A stretch of DNA of 41,590 bases. Source: a virus. Of the stretch, positions 15,780 to 23,282 are shown piece after piece. The stretch is from positions 1 through 41,590 of the IMG/VR virus record IMGVR_UViG_3300020455_000030. The stretch is one strand, 5' to 3'. Each line of letters starts with the position of its first letter. Within the stretch, counting starts at the first letter, position 1. Under the pieces are notes generated by a model. The model was not told where the DNA came from and searched no databases. It saw only the letters and a list, made by a program, of their open reading frames with translations. Made by a program: the position numbers and the translations under genes.

Positions 15780-16732
15780 TCTGTAAATTTTACTTTAGCT
15801 TTTAATCCAGAGTATGTATTAGATTCTAGCACATCCATAATAAGATGTCCACTCAGCACCATATCATTAATGTCTTTCTCCCACATATCCTTAGGCCATA
15901 TAACTACTTTGTCGCCTCTATCGATTGTGTTGGAGATCCTGTTCGCAATCTCTCTATTCCTCGGTTCGTTATCATAAACCCAAATAGGATCGCTAACACC
16001 CCACTGCCTAACATCACCGTCTGCACCGCACATAGCAATGCTATTCTGTAGGAGCGAACTGTCGAACGGTCCTTCTGTAACGAAGACTGGAGAGTCTCTT
16101 CTGATGTTATCGAGTCCATAGATTTTTGGTGCATCATCATCTAACATTATGGTAATATATTTTACCATACTAGGACCTAATGCTCTTCCTTGGAACCCTA
16201 CAAGTTGCTTTTTGTAATATAAAGGTATGACAATACGAGGTTCATCTTCAGTAAAAGAATCAAATGTAGGTTTGTATGAGTTTACGAACTCACAAAACTT
16301 TTCTGCATAGTAAAACTTAGTAGGTTCTAATGCACGACGCTCTAGATAAGTTCGGCCTTGAACATTCTCAGAGCAAAGCGGAAGTTCTATCTTGGATTTG
16401 AATGATGGTTTTTCAAACTCAAACTTTGGTTGTTCTGCAGGGAAGTTCTTGCCAGTAAATCCATTCTTAAATTTTTCCATGATGTATTTACCATGGAGAA
16501 CTCCGTCTAACTGTTTGAGAAAATTATTAAATGACATTGAGGAACCACAGTTGTGACACTTAAAGTTAGTATTTGTTTTGACCGCATAAAAATATCCTCT
16601 TGCCTTATTCTTATGCTTCTTTGAGTCACCACAAATAGGGCATCTAAAATTGTATAGATTATCTTTGACTCTTTTAAACTTGTCTAGACGAGATGATAGA
16701 AGAGTAATATATTTTGAATCAATTAGATCCAT
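15764..16732 (-). CDS. 61: DNA primase, T4 gp61 type
   Basis: Synthesises RNA primers for lagging-strand replication with helicase gp41. N-terminal zinc ribbon C31/C34 (RCPICGDS) and C59/C62 (KCHNCGS), then a TOPRIM-like core with VFVTEGPFDSSLL supplying the catalytic Glu and a later acidic motif near WEKDINDM. I start at ATG 16732 (MDLIDSKYITLL) rather than the in-frame GTG at 16753. 322 residues, close to T4 gp61. It is separated from gp41 by the late-gene block. Confidence 0.93.
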   Translation of the reverse strand: MDLIDSKYITLLSSRLDKFKRVKDNLYNFRCPICGDSKKHKNKARGYFYAVKTNTNFKCHNCGSSMSFNNFLKQLDGVLHGKYIMEKFKNGFTGKNFPAEQPKFEFEKPSFKSKIELPLCSENVQGRTYLERRALEPTKFYYAEKFCEFVNSYKPTFDSFTEDEPRIVIPLYYKKQLVGFQGRALGPSMVKYITIMLDDDAPKIYGLDNIRRDSPVFVTEGPFDSSLLQNSIAMCGADGDVRQWGVSDPIWVYDNEPRNREIANRISNTIDRGDKVVIWPKDMWEKDINDMVLSGHLIMDVLESNTYSGLKAKVKFTEWKKI

Positions 16733-17105
16733 TAATGGTGGTTTGCTGTCCACCTATTGTACTTGTTCCTACCAAAGATGTCAAGATCTTAGATCCGATT
16801 GGACTGACAATGCATGATATCACTACCAATCCACCTGCTATAGACCACATCTTTTTCTCCATCATCCTAAGTCTCTCATCAATTTTTCTTATGTCTCTCT
16901 CACATCCTTTCTTAATATCATTAGTCTCTCTCTTCATACTAGCGTGTAAATTATCTACCTTCTCGAACAATACCTCATCAATCTTGTCCTGTTTGTCTAG
17001 TTTTTCATTATGAACAGCAAGAAGTTGTCCCATCTTAACAGAATTTTCCTGTAAAGACTCGACAACTTTTTCTAATCTTTCAATTATAGCAGTGTTTACA
17101 TCCAT
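16719..17105 (-). CDS. Coiled-coil membrane protein, 128 aa
   Basis: Residues 1-82 form an almost continuous coiled coil with an inserted basic stretch (MKRETNDIKKGCERDIRKI). Residues ~86-108 form one hydrophobic helix (MWSIAGGLVVISCIVSPIGS), ending in a short polar tail. This layout resembles XhlA-type lysis accessory proteins and phage T4-type membrane proteins, but there is no specific motif. It overlaps the primase by 14 bp and the next gene upstream by 10 bp. Lysis or membrane-anchoring is inference. Confidence 0.75.
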   Translation of the reverse strand: MDVNTAIIERLEKVVESLQENSVKMGQLLAVHNEKLDKQDKIDEVLFEKVDNLHASMKRETNDIKKGCERDIRKIDERLRMMEKKMWSIAGGLVVISCIVSPIGSKILTSLVGTSTIGGQQTTINGSN

Positions 17106-17275
17106 CTTTTTCTAGATCCAGTACCACCACTGGCATATCTTTTTTTAGGTTTTTTCTTTAAAGGTTTATCATACCCCGCAACAGGACCACTAGCGTTAGC
17201 GTTACCACCAAAACCACCACTGGCACCAACAGCATTGGCGACCATTTCTTCGGTGAATTGACGGAAGGATTTCAT
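17096..17275 (-). CDS. Gly-rich basic small protein, 59 aa
   Basis: Starts MKSFRQFTEEMV, then a Gly/Ala/Asn-rich middle (GASGGFGGNANASGPVAGY) and a very basic end (KKKPKKRY...SRKRWM). ATG 17275 makes an ATGA overlap with the preceding stop and is preferred to 17299. Small Gly-rich basic proteins are common in cyanophage virions. A CTAAATA motif 44 bp upstream suggests late expression. Confidence 0.72.
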   Translation of the reverse strand: MKSFRQFTEEMVANAVGASGGFGGNANASGPVAGYDKPLKKKPKKRYASGGTGSRKRWM

Positions 17276-17643
17276 AGTTGCCGCAATTGGGTTAAACAAA
17301 AATCATCATCTATAACTCTATTTAGGTCTGTAGAAGGGTATTCTGGAACTCTACCTAGGTATGTCAGGAAACTCTTAGTACAAGACCAAAGATCTTTATC
17401 TAATTTAAAATACAGAAGAGGAACTCCTGCATCACCAAAGACATTAAAAAGAACAATGAAATGATTGAGGATTAAGTGTGTCCTCAACTCTCCAGTGTTC
17501 CTGTATCTTTTCAACAATCTTTTTATGTATTTAATTCGCTTTAAGTCATCATAAAAATCATCCTCAGTTACTGCCTGAGGATTATCATAATTTTTAATAG
17601 CAAATAATAGATAATTGTTGTCGTTCAGTTCATCAAATCGCAT
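17272..17643 (-). CDS. Conserved phage-type protein, 123 aa
   Basis: Resembles a recurrent T4-type phage protein of unknown function (DUF7207-like), beginning MRFDELNDNNYLLFAIKNY with DLKRIKYIKRLLKRY and LNHFIVLFNVFGD. Soluble, mixed helical. No active-site residues are evident. Such genes usually lie near virion or DNA-end genes. It is coupled to the Gly-rich gene that follows. Confidence 0.78.
   Translation of the reverse strand: MRFDELNDNNYLLFAIKNYDNPQAVTEDDFYDDLKRIKYIKRLLKRYRNTGELRTHLILNHFIVLFNVFGDAGVPLLYFKLDKDLWSCTKSFLTYLGRVPEYPSTDLNRVIDDDFCLTQLRQL
17319..17325 (-). promoter_or_regulatory. Late-type promoter motif CTAAATA
   Basis: Minus-strand CTAAATA inside the 3' end of the 123-residue gene, about 44 bp before ATG 17275. 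Confidence 0.45.
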
Positions 17644-17654
17644 GTCATAAAGGT

Positions 17655-18158
17655 TTATTCGTCGGTAGGATATGGAAGACTACCAGTTGTAATACCACTC
17701 ATTGCAACAAGTGTTTCTTTCTTAACTCTTAGATTACCGTGCATGTCCATATAAGTTGTAACACCAACCCATCCTGCATGGTCAAGATCATAGGCCGTAC
17801 CACCATGATCTGCCGTAGCAGTACCATATACAAGTGCATCAGCGTCAGATCTTCCTTCCTGATATACACTATCAAGAACAGAACTCTTCGGCAAAGTAGT
17901 TACAAAATATGATGTTGTTGCAATACTAGTTGCACTTAAACCATCTGTTGTATCGATGGTCAATACTCGGTCGCTAGTAATACCTGTAATTACTGCTGCA
18001 CCGTAGTGAGTTCCGACACCGCCTCTAGCACCCACTCGGATTACTTGACCGATTTCAACATCGGTAGTGAAGGTAGTACCTGTACCAGTAACGGTAGTAC
18101 CGTCTACGGCAATAGTACCGAATGTCGTAATATTATCATTAGAACCCCAGAGAGCCAT
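17655..18158 (-). CDS. Probable virion structural protein, 167 aa
   Basis: Starts MALWGSNDNITTFGTIAVDG and is very rich in Thr, Gly, Val and Ala with alternating beta-strand pattern and few charges, the composition of T4-type cyanophage virion proteins that begin MALWG. A textbook TATAAATA late promoter lies 35 bp upstream, supporting late expression. The exact position in the particle is not known to me. Confidence 0.8.
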   Translation of the reverse strand: MALWGSNDNITTFGTIAVDGTTVTGTGTTFTTDVEIGQVIRVGARGGVGTHYGAAVITGITSDRVLTIDTTDGLSATSIATTSYFVTTLPKSSVLDSVYQEGRSDADALVYGTATADHGGTAYDLDHAGWVGVTTYMDMHGNLRVKKETLVAMSGITTGSLPYPTDE

Positions 18159-18192
18159 GTGTCTTACCCAAAGTACGATTTATTTCTAAGAT

Positions 18193-18200
18193 TATTTATA
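18193..18200 (-). promoter_or_regulatory. T4-type late promoter TATAAATA
   Basis: Perfect TATAAATA on the minus strand in the 45-bp gap between two genes, 35 bp before ATG 18158. Confidence 0.72.
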
Positions 18201-18203
18201 ATC

Positions 18204-18395
18204 TCAAGACTCTAGCAGTGCTTTTTCTAAAGCGTCAACTAGTTTGTCATCAACATTATTGCCTGATTTAGCAGCAGCTTTCTTAAGGAGTCCGATAAGG
18301 AATACTTTTAATTTCTCTTCCAAATCCTCAGGAATAGCGTCTACCGCCTTGTTAATAATATCAATAGCGATAGGAAGTAAAAATTTAGTGATCAT
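18204..18395 (-). CDS. Small helical protein, 63 aa
   Basis: Starts with a hydrophobic helix (MITKFLLPIAIDIINKAVDA), then a second amphipathic helix (KLKVFLIGLLKKAAAK) and an acidic end. It may associate with membranes, but there is no true 20-residue transmembrane span. Unrecognised. Separate from its neighbours by ~35-45 bp on each side. Confidence 0.65.
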   Translation of the reverse strand: MITKFLLPIAIDIINKAVDAIPEDLEEKLKVFLIGLLKKAAAKSGNNVDDKLVDALEKALLES

Positions 18396-18428
18396 GATTA
18401 ATTTGCAAATGCTATTCTATATAGTCAA

Positions 18429-18686
18429 TTAATCTGGAGTAAATTTTCCTTTTTTAAAATGTCCCCATTTTCCACCACTAGTTCCTCTCATACCCTTTGA
18501 CCTTCTATCCTTAGCAGACTGTACATCGGACATAAACTTATTAAATTTTTTCTTCTTTGCATCATTATGTTTTGTCTCTGCTCTCTTAAGAAGTTCTTGT
18601 TTTAGATTAGACTCCTCTAAAGGACACTCTTCCATACCATGAACCTCACATTTTTGACCCTTCTTATTATGAGAACACTTCTTCAT
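18429..18686 (-). CDS. Basic protein with N-terminal Cys/His cluster, 85 aa
   Basis: The first 21 residues contain C4, H6, C13, H16 and C21 (KKCSHNKKGQKCEVHGMEEC), a plausible zinc site; the rest is Lys/Arg-rich and ends GGKWGHFKKGKF. Unrecognised. ATG 18686 overlaps the previous stop (ATGA). Basic composition fits a DNA-associated late or virion protein. Confidence 0.7.
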   Translation of the reverse strand: MKKCSHNKKGQKCEVHGMEECPLEESNLKQELLKRAETKHNDAKKKKFNKFMSDVQSAKDRRSKGMRGTSGGKWGHFKKGKFTPD

Positions 18687-19291
18687 GATCCTAATCCACC
18701 ATGTTTGTTAGGATTTTTATAATTTTTCTCGCCACCATACCTTGCTACAGTGTTAGCATAGTCTTGACTAGATTTAAATCCTGCCTTCTTTGCTCTGTCT
18801 GCAAACGCTCTCTTATCTTTTACTGCAGAAATTTTTCTTTGTAGTTTATCATTTCTCTCGTTAGGATTCTTCTTACCCTTAACCTTTTTCTGCTGTCCTG
18901 CAGGTCTACCAGTTTCTTTACGAATTTTACTTCTAACAAAGTTGAGTGCTTTGTCTGTGCTACCACCTTTTTTGACAGGACTACCCTTAGGTTTGTTCAT
19001 AGAACCTGTATTTTTTCCAGTCTCTTTAGCATAACGATTCAATTCATGCAAAGGATCTGGCAACATGAGGTCTGTAACTTCGTATGCTACATCTCCATTT
19101 GCCTTGTAAAGATATAACTTATCGTTTTCCTCTATGGTAAGAGTATCAGACTCGTTTACTGTCTTGTTCTCTTTCTCCTTTTCTTTTTTATCCCTAAAGT
19201 CCTGTCTAATTTTTCTACTAGTTTCTATACCTTGAATTATTCCCTCACTTACTCCTGCGTTCCTTAATCTTTTTGCTTGACTCTTGTGCAT
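18683..19291 (-). CDS. Basic protein, 202 aa; probably the frameshifted extension of the preceding gene
   Basis: Lys-, Arg- and Gly-rich, with a more folded acidic part at residues ~45-85 (ESDTLTIEENDKLYLYK). Unrecognised. The only in-frame start is ATG 19291 with no Shine-Dalgarno, yet the same frame stays open for 21 more codons upstream to 19354 and encodes sensible sequence (VKGIAKELDKAVDMHKSQ). That frame is reached from the upstream gene by a -1 shift on a run of ten A (see 19343-19366), so the natural product may be a fusion of about 520 residues. Confidence 0.7.
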   Translation of the reverse strand: MHKSQAKRLRNAGVSEGIIQGIETSRKIRQDFRDKKEKEKENKTVNESDTLTIEENDKLYLYKANGDVAYEVTDLMLPDPLHELNRYAKETGKNTGSMNKPKGSPVKKGGSTDKALNFVRSKIRKETGRPAGQQKKVKGKKNPNERNDKLQRKISAVKDKRAFADRAKKAGFKSSQDYANTVARYGGEKNYKNPNKHGGLGS

Positions 19292-19335
19292 GTCAACTGC
19301 TTTATCAAGTTCTTTAGCAATTCCCTTGACATTAT

Positions 19336-20244
19336 TTACGGATTTTTTTTTTCAGCCGACTCCTCTTCTTTAACACAATTAGGAACTTCTTTACCGCCTT
19401 TCTTCTTTGTGCCCTTTGCTTTGTACCCGTCCCAACATGTAGATGCACCTACATTCTTACGAGCTTGTTTCATTCCTTCACCAAATACTCTACTAATACC
19501 TTCTTCCTTCATCTGTAGGTATTGACTTGCTGCACCAGCAGGAGTTTGTGATCCCTTTTCAATTTGCTTTGCTCTATTCTCAACACCTTTTTTGATTAAT
19601 TTTTTTCCTGCGTTTGCAGCACCCTTAAGGGTGTCCATGACCACATTTTCTTCCATGTGATCTGCTTTTTTATAAAGAGGTTTACCATCCTTACCCTTCA
19701 TACCCTTCTTATAGTTCTGATATGCAGGTGTGTTACCTTTTTTGTCAGCATTAGTTACTGTATATGATTCACTTCTAGTATCTTGACCATCAGCTTTGCC
19801 ACCTTTCTTACGCTGAATAGCATTGTGTACTACACCAGCATGCTCTTTTGATCCAGTCTCAATTTTACCATCACCATCATAATCTTTCTTTGCTTTCTTC
19901 TCCTCAAGATACTTATTATTATACATCTGATGAATCATACCAACAATAGATGACTCATTCATGTCAGGATTAATCTTGACTGTATTCTTTACCTTCTTCT
20001 CAGTAATCTCTTTTTGTTTTTCATCAGAGGTAGTTGCGTTCTCTGATTTGTGCATCTTCACCTTCTCTTGCAGAGTCTCTTCAATAGTCTCTCTCATCTC
20101 TCTATCTTCTTTTAATTTAGCAGCGAGTTTCTCTTTACGAGAGAGTTCTACCTCCTCCGTAACCTCTTCCTCGTAACCGATAAAAGTGTTTTTCATGCTC
20201 TTTAAAAGAACATTTTCAACTGATTCTAAAATAGACTTTGACAT
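19336..20244 (-). CDS. Charged virion-like protein with Ca-loop motif, 302 aa
   Basis: Highly charged Lys/Glu-rich protein. Residues 31-85 are helical; 121-130 read DYDGDGKIET, an EF-hand/dockerin-like calcium loop; near the C-terminus STCWDGYKAKG and PNCV form a Cys-bounded motif I associate with cyanophage proteins. A TATAAATA late promoter lies 32 bp upstream. These features suggest a late prohead or virion component, not an enzyme. The C-terminus ends at an A10 slippery run that may fuse it to the following frame. Confidence 0.75.
   Translation of the reverse strand: MSKSILESVENVLLKSMKNTFIGYEEEVTEEVELSRKEKLAAKLKEDREMRETIEETLQEKVKMHKSENATTSDEKQKEITEKKVKNTVKINPDMNESSIVGMIHQMYNNKYLEEKKAKKDYDGDGKIETGSKEHAGVVHNAIQRKKGGKADGQDTRSESYTVTNADKKGNTPAYQNYKKGMKGKDGKPLYKKADHMEENVVMDTLKGAANAGKKLIKKGVENRAKQIEKGSQTPAGAASQYLQMKEEGISRVFGEGMKQARKNVGASTCWDGYKAKGTKKKGGKEVPNCVKEEESAEKKNP
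19343..19366 (-). promoter_or_regulatory. Candidate -1 frameshift site (A10 run with upstream SD-like element)
   Basis: On the minus strand an SD-like GAGGAG is followed 7 nt later by ten consecutive A (plus-strand T run 19343-19352). The run contains A_AAA_AAA, a classic bacterial -1 slippery sequence, and the arrangement resembles E. coli dnaX. The zero frame ends two sense codons after the run (stop 19336-19338). A -1 shift continues into the 202-residue frame. A homopolymer miscall by one base would look the same. Confidence 0.55.
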
Positions 20245-20264
20245 CTGACCGAAGGTAGCAATTA

Positions 20265-21470
20265 TTATCTTTTATTATTTATAAACGACTTAACCTTCTC
20301 CATTGGAGTTAACTTCTGTACATACTCTCTATAGGAGTCAGTGCCCACCTCTCTTTTAGATGCAACAACACCAGAGGGAACCTTTGCCTCCATGATATCA
20401 CTGATCCAACTCTTATACATGATACCTTCATTAGTAACTGCAATAACATAGTTTGTACCCTTTCTAAGTACTCTACCAATCAATCCAGTATTGAGGTTCT
20501 CTACTAGAGATCCAATATTAAATATAGTTCCTGCAATAAAATTTTCTCTTAAGGTTGCAAAATCAAACTTAGGAGCAATCCTCCATAGTTCAATACCTTC
20601 TTTAGTAGCAACTGCTTTTTTACCGATAGATTTTTGAACTGTATTGAATAGTTCTTGTGCTACTTTTCCTTTAGCAGCTTTAGGAAGACCTGCTTTGAAT
20701 CCTTCAAAGTCACCGTCTGCTGCTAGAGATCGAAGTTTGGAAGCAGACATACCCTCTGCCCCTTCAGCATCGGGATCCCTGTCCCCTGCTGATATGACAT
20801 TAATCGCATCAAAATTATAGAGTTGCCCGTTGTATTTGTTGGCGAGACCCTCAAACTCTTTTTGTCTATCACTGCCAACCACGAGATTAATGGCTGAGTA
20901 CCCTGCTGTGTCTGCATTTTTTAAAGCATCAATAATTGTACGAATAGATTGATCATACACTATATTACTACTATGGTCAGGAAAAAGTTTCTTCATGAAC
21001 AGAACTTTTTCTTCTGCACCAATAGGATTCTTTTCATTATCCTGAGAATGAGATGGGTAAATTGTATACTCTCCCTCCTCAGCAGTGTCTCTAATTTTAG
21101 TTAAAAGTTTTTCGTGACCAAGCGTCGGCGGGTTAAACCTACCAAAACCAAGAGTAAGCGTTCCTCTAGTTTTTTCCACCTCTTCTGATTCTTCAGCATC
21201 GGGCATCTCTTTAGATGCTGCACCTGCCTCAGACGGAGGAGGATTTTCTGGTATAGATCCTCTTGCTGCAGAACCTGGCTTGAGTGGATCTGTTTCTGCT
21301 GCTGGTTTGCGTCCACTATTAAATACAAGTTCTCCTTCTACGGTTCGTCCGACTATACGACCGTTACCATCTACCCATGATCCATGTCCATCACCTGTCA
21401 AACCAAGTTTCTTGGCTTGTTTAGCAGCGTTGGAAGAAGCTTCGATTAAAAATTTAGAAAATGATTTCAT
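20265..21470 (-). CDS. Late protein with nucleotidyltransferase-like (HxGH) domain, 401 aa
   Basis: Three parts. Residues 1-50 contain AKKLGLTGDGHGSWVDGNG, a module recurring in T4-type cyanophage proteins. Residues 50-100 are a Pro/Ala/Glu linker. Residues ~105-270 look like an NMN-adenylyl/cytidylyltransferase fold: GRFNPPTLGH at 110-119 stands for the (H/T)xGH motif and SASKLR at 242-247 for the ISSTxxR motif. The C-terminal ~100 residues contain GRVLRKGTNYVIAV and KSWISDIME. Active-site motifs look intact, but substrate is unknown. A TATAAATA promoter 38 bp upstream makes it a late gene, odd for an enzyme. ATG 21470 is preferred to a GTG at 21476. Confidence 0.75.
   Translation of the reverse strand: MKSFSKFLIEASSNAAKQAKKLGLTGDGHGSWVDGNGRIVGRTVEGELVFNSGRKPAAETDPLKPGSAARGSIPENPPPSEAGAASKEMPDAEESEEVEKTRGTLTLGFGRFNPPTLGHEKLLTKIRDTAEEGEYTIYPSHSQDNEKNPIGAEEKVLFMKKLFPDHSSNIVYDQSIRTIIDALKNADTAGYSAINLVVGSDRQKEFEGLANKYNGQLYNFDAINVISAGDRDPDAEGAEGMSASKLRSLAADGDFEGFKAGLPKAAKGKVAQELFNTVQKSIGKKAVATKEGIELWRIAPKFDFATLRENFIAGTIFNIGSLVENLNTGLIGRVLRKGTNYVIAVTNEGIMYKSWISDIMEAKVPSGVVASKREVGTDSYREYVQKLTPMEKVKSFINNKR
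20276..20283 (-). promoter_or_regulatory. T4-type late promoter TATAAATA
   Basis: Perfect TATAAATA on the minus strand at the 3' end of the nucleotidyltransferase-like gene, 32 bp before ATG 20244. Confidence 0.7.
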
Positions 21471-21472
21471 TA

Positions 21473-22078
21473 TCACCCGAATACTCTACGAGTAGAACCC
21501 TTGATGATATTTATATTAAACGCAAGGGTAATGCGATACTCATCGGAATAGTTTGCGGTTACCATGTGTCTCAACCATGAGGGAAATATCAATATATCTC
21601 CTTCTTTTACATCAGGTAACCAATGTTGTTGTCTAAAATCTGGTGTTCTATCTGGACTTCCTAAGTCATTATACTGATAGGAGAATAGAGAGTACAAAGG
21701 ATTGACAAATTTTGTCGCGTCATGTTCAGGATCTAATTTAATGTAGTGACACGCAGAATAAAAACCAGGCAAATGATCATGCTCTTCTTGGTTATCACCT
21801 TTGCCATAAAAATTTAACCACGATTCAAATACATCACACCTATGATCTAAATCTATATCCTGTGAGAACTGATCCATAATATCATCATAAAAATGCTTAT
21901 ATTTGTTCTTACCACAGGCACGAAACTCTGTTTTTAATGAGCAATCCCAACCATCAGGTTTCTCATTGACAGGAATACCTATGCATTCTTCAAATTTTTT
22001 CTCTGCAATTTTGCGAAGTTCAGTAGGATCCAGATAATAACGAAACATCGGAACCCCAAAAATCAATTTGTGATTCAT
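21473..22078 (-). CDS. 2OG-Fe(II) oxygenase (HxH subtype), 201 aa
   Basis: Same subtype as the tandem pair near nrdA: H100-x-H102 (EEHDHLPGFYSACHYI), H171 (WLRHMVTANYS) and R182 (EYRITLAFN), with the typical GDILIFPSWL strand. The N-terminus LIFGVPMFRYYL is also characteristic. ATG 22078 shares a base with the upstream stop (TGATG). It lies in the late block, so it may act on a late or virion target; that is inference. Confidence 0.84.
   Translation of the reverse strand: MNHKLIFGVPMFRYYLDPTELRKIAEKKFEECIGIPVNEKPDGWDCSLKTEFRACGKNKYKHFYDDIMDQFSQDIDLDHRCDVFESWLNFYGKGDNQEEHDHLPGFYSACHYIKLDPEHDATKFVNPLYSLFSYQYNDLGSPDRTPDFRQQHWLPDVKEGDILIFPSWLRHMVTANYSDEYRITLAFNINIIKGSTRRVFG
21508..21515 (-). promoter_or_regulatory. 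T4-type late promoter TATAAATA
   Basis: Perfect TATAAATA on the minus strand near the 3' end of the oxygenase gene, 38 bp before ATG 21470. Confidence 0.7.
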
Positions 22079-23247
22079 CAATATATTTTTAGAAAAGGTC
22101 CGTTCTTAGAAGAAAATTCTTTCTTAGCACCATAGTATAAACATCTACACCACTCTACCATTTTACCTTGTTCAGCAATTTTTGTCCAGATATGTGCCCA
22201 CTCCATAGCGATTAACTTAGATGAGAATCTACCTGCGGAACTCCTATCCATTCTGTTAGTTTCATAGTCAATTGCAAAATCTAACACCTGATCAAATCCC
22301 TTTTGGATCAATACACCGTCCTGATATACTGCAACATCACCAAAATCTATGTTCTTTCCTTGCAATTTTTGATATAAATTTTTCCAATATTCTTTATGAG
22401 AATCATTCCACTGTCCTACTGGAGGGATGTGTGGATGTTTAGATGCAGAGGATGGTCTAGTCATATTCATCCCTTGTAAGAATCCATCTAAAGCTTGACT
22501 AGAAACTTTTCCTAGTTTAGCACCAGCATCTGCACCTTTAGGAGTCAAATCTGTTTGTACAAGGTTCCTTTCTTTAGAGTATTGAAAGTTTCTAGACTGT
22601 CCATGGATCTTTCCACCTCTCTCAGTCTTCATATCAAACCCAAGTTCACCAGTATCAAAGAGATAATTATTCTTTCTACCTAAAGTTAGAGTGCATTTTA
22701 TAGAACCAGGCACAAGATCTAGGTTAATTTTTGTCTTCTTGTCTCCCATGTTCGCTGTCTCAGCGTTGGCACTCTTTTTTGTTTTCTTGATTGCTTTAAG
22801 AGACACTCCAATTAAAACTTTGTCTTGCAAAGTTTCTCTCATGTACGCATTAAGTAATTCTAGTTTAGCATCCTTACTCATGCCATCAATATTTGTAAGT
22901 TCTTTGATAGTTCCAGAGACAACTCTCTCCATACCTCTCTTAACCATCACAATATCCATAGGATTCCACCTATCTTTAACACCTACACCACATTGTTTTG
23001 ATGCAATTTGTTCAATGTAGGGCATGATACCGTTATCTCTAGAATACATATACCCCTTCTGCCCCTTCAAAAATTGTTTAAGAGCAACAGTTTGTTTTCT
23101 ATATGTGTCCTTCCACTCAATATTATACCCGCCATAAATTCTTTTCATTTCGGCGTCAGTGGGTTCTTTATTTCTTTCAATAGAGGTTTCAAACCAATAT
23201 CTAGACCCATTTTCTTGTTGTGCGGTCTCAATAGCGTTCGTTGCCAT
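22078..23247 (-). CDS. Unrecognised late-type protein, 389 aa
   Basis: I do not recognise this protein. It is Lys-rich and soluble, with YGGYNIEWKDTYRKQ near the N-terminus. WNPMDIVMVKRG (around residue 94) is followed ~55 residues later by VLIGVSLKAIKK, an order (acidic residue, then SLK) that faintly recalls PD-(D/E)xK-type nuclease cores; this is weak. The gene has its own late-type promoter (CTAAATA, 23275-23281) and an upstream terminator, so it starts a transcription unit. It could be structural or a packaged enzyme. Confidence 0.72.
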   Translation of the reverse strand: MATNAIETAQQENGSRYWFETSIERNKEPTDAEMKRIYGGYNIEWKDTYRKQTVALKQFLKGQKGYMYSRDNGIMPYIEQIASKQCGVGVKDRWNPMDIVMVKRGMERVVSGTIKELTNIDGMSKDAKLELLNAYMRETLQDKVLIGVSLKAIKKTKKSANAETANMGDKKTKINLDLVPGSIKCTLTLGRKNNYLFDTGELGFDMKTERGGKIHGQSRNFQYSKERNLVQTDLTPKGADAGAKLGKVSSQALDGFLQGMNMTRPSSASKHPHIPPVGQWNDSHKEYWKNLYQKLQGKNIDFGDVAVYQDGVLIQKGFDQVLDFAIDYETNRMDRSSAGRFSSKLIAMEWAHIWTKIAEQGKMVEWCRCLYYGAKKEFSSKNGPFLKIY

Positions 23248-23249
23248 AC

Positions 23250-23275
23250 AAAAAAAGAGGGATGTTCTCCCTCTT
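23250..23275 (-). terminator. Intrinsic terminator after mazG
   Basis: On the minus strand AAGAGGGA - GAACA - TCCCTCTT forms an 8-bp stem with a 5-nt loop, followed by a run of T (plus-strand A run 23250-23256). It stops transcripts coming from mazG. The late motif at 23275-23281 sits at its upstream edge. Confidence 0.8.
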
Positions 23276-23281
23276 ATTTAG
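23275..23281 (-). promoter_or_regulatory. Late-type promoter motif CTAAATA at terminator edge
   Basis: Minus-strand CTAAATA. Initiation expected around 23268 would start within the terminator stem, so the new transcript lacks part of the 5' arm and should escape termination. The leader to ATG 23247 is about 20 nt. Confidence 0.6.
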
Positions 23282-23282
23282 A

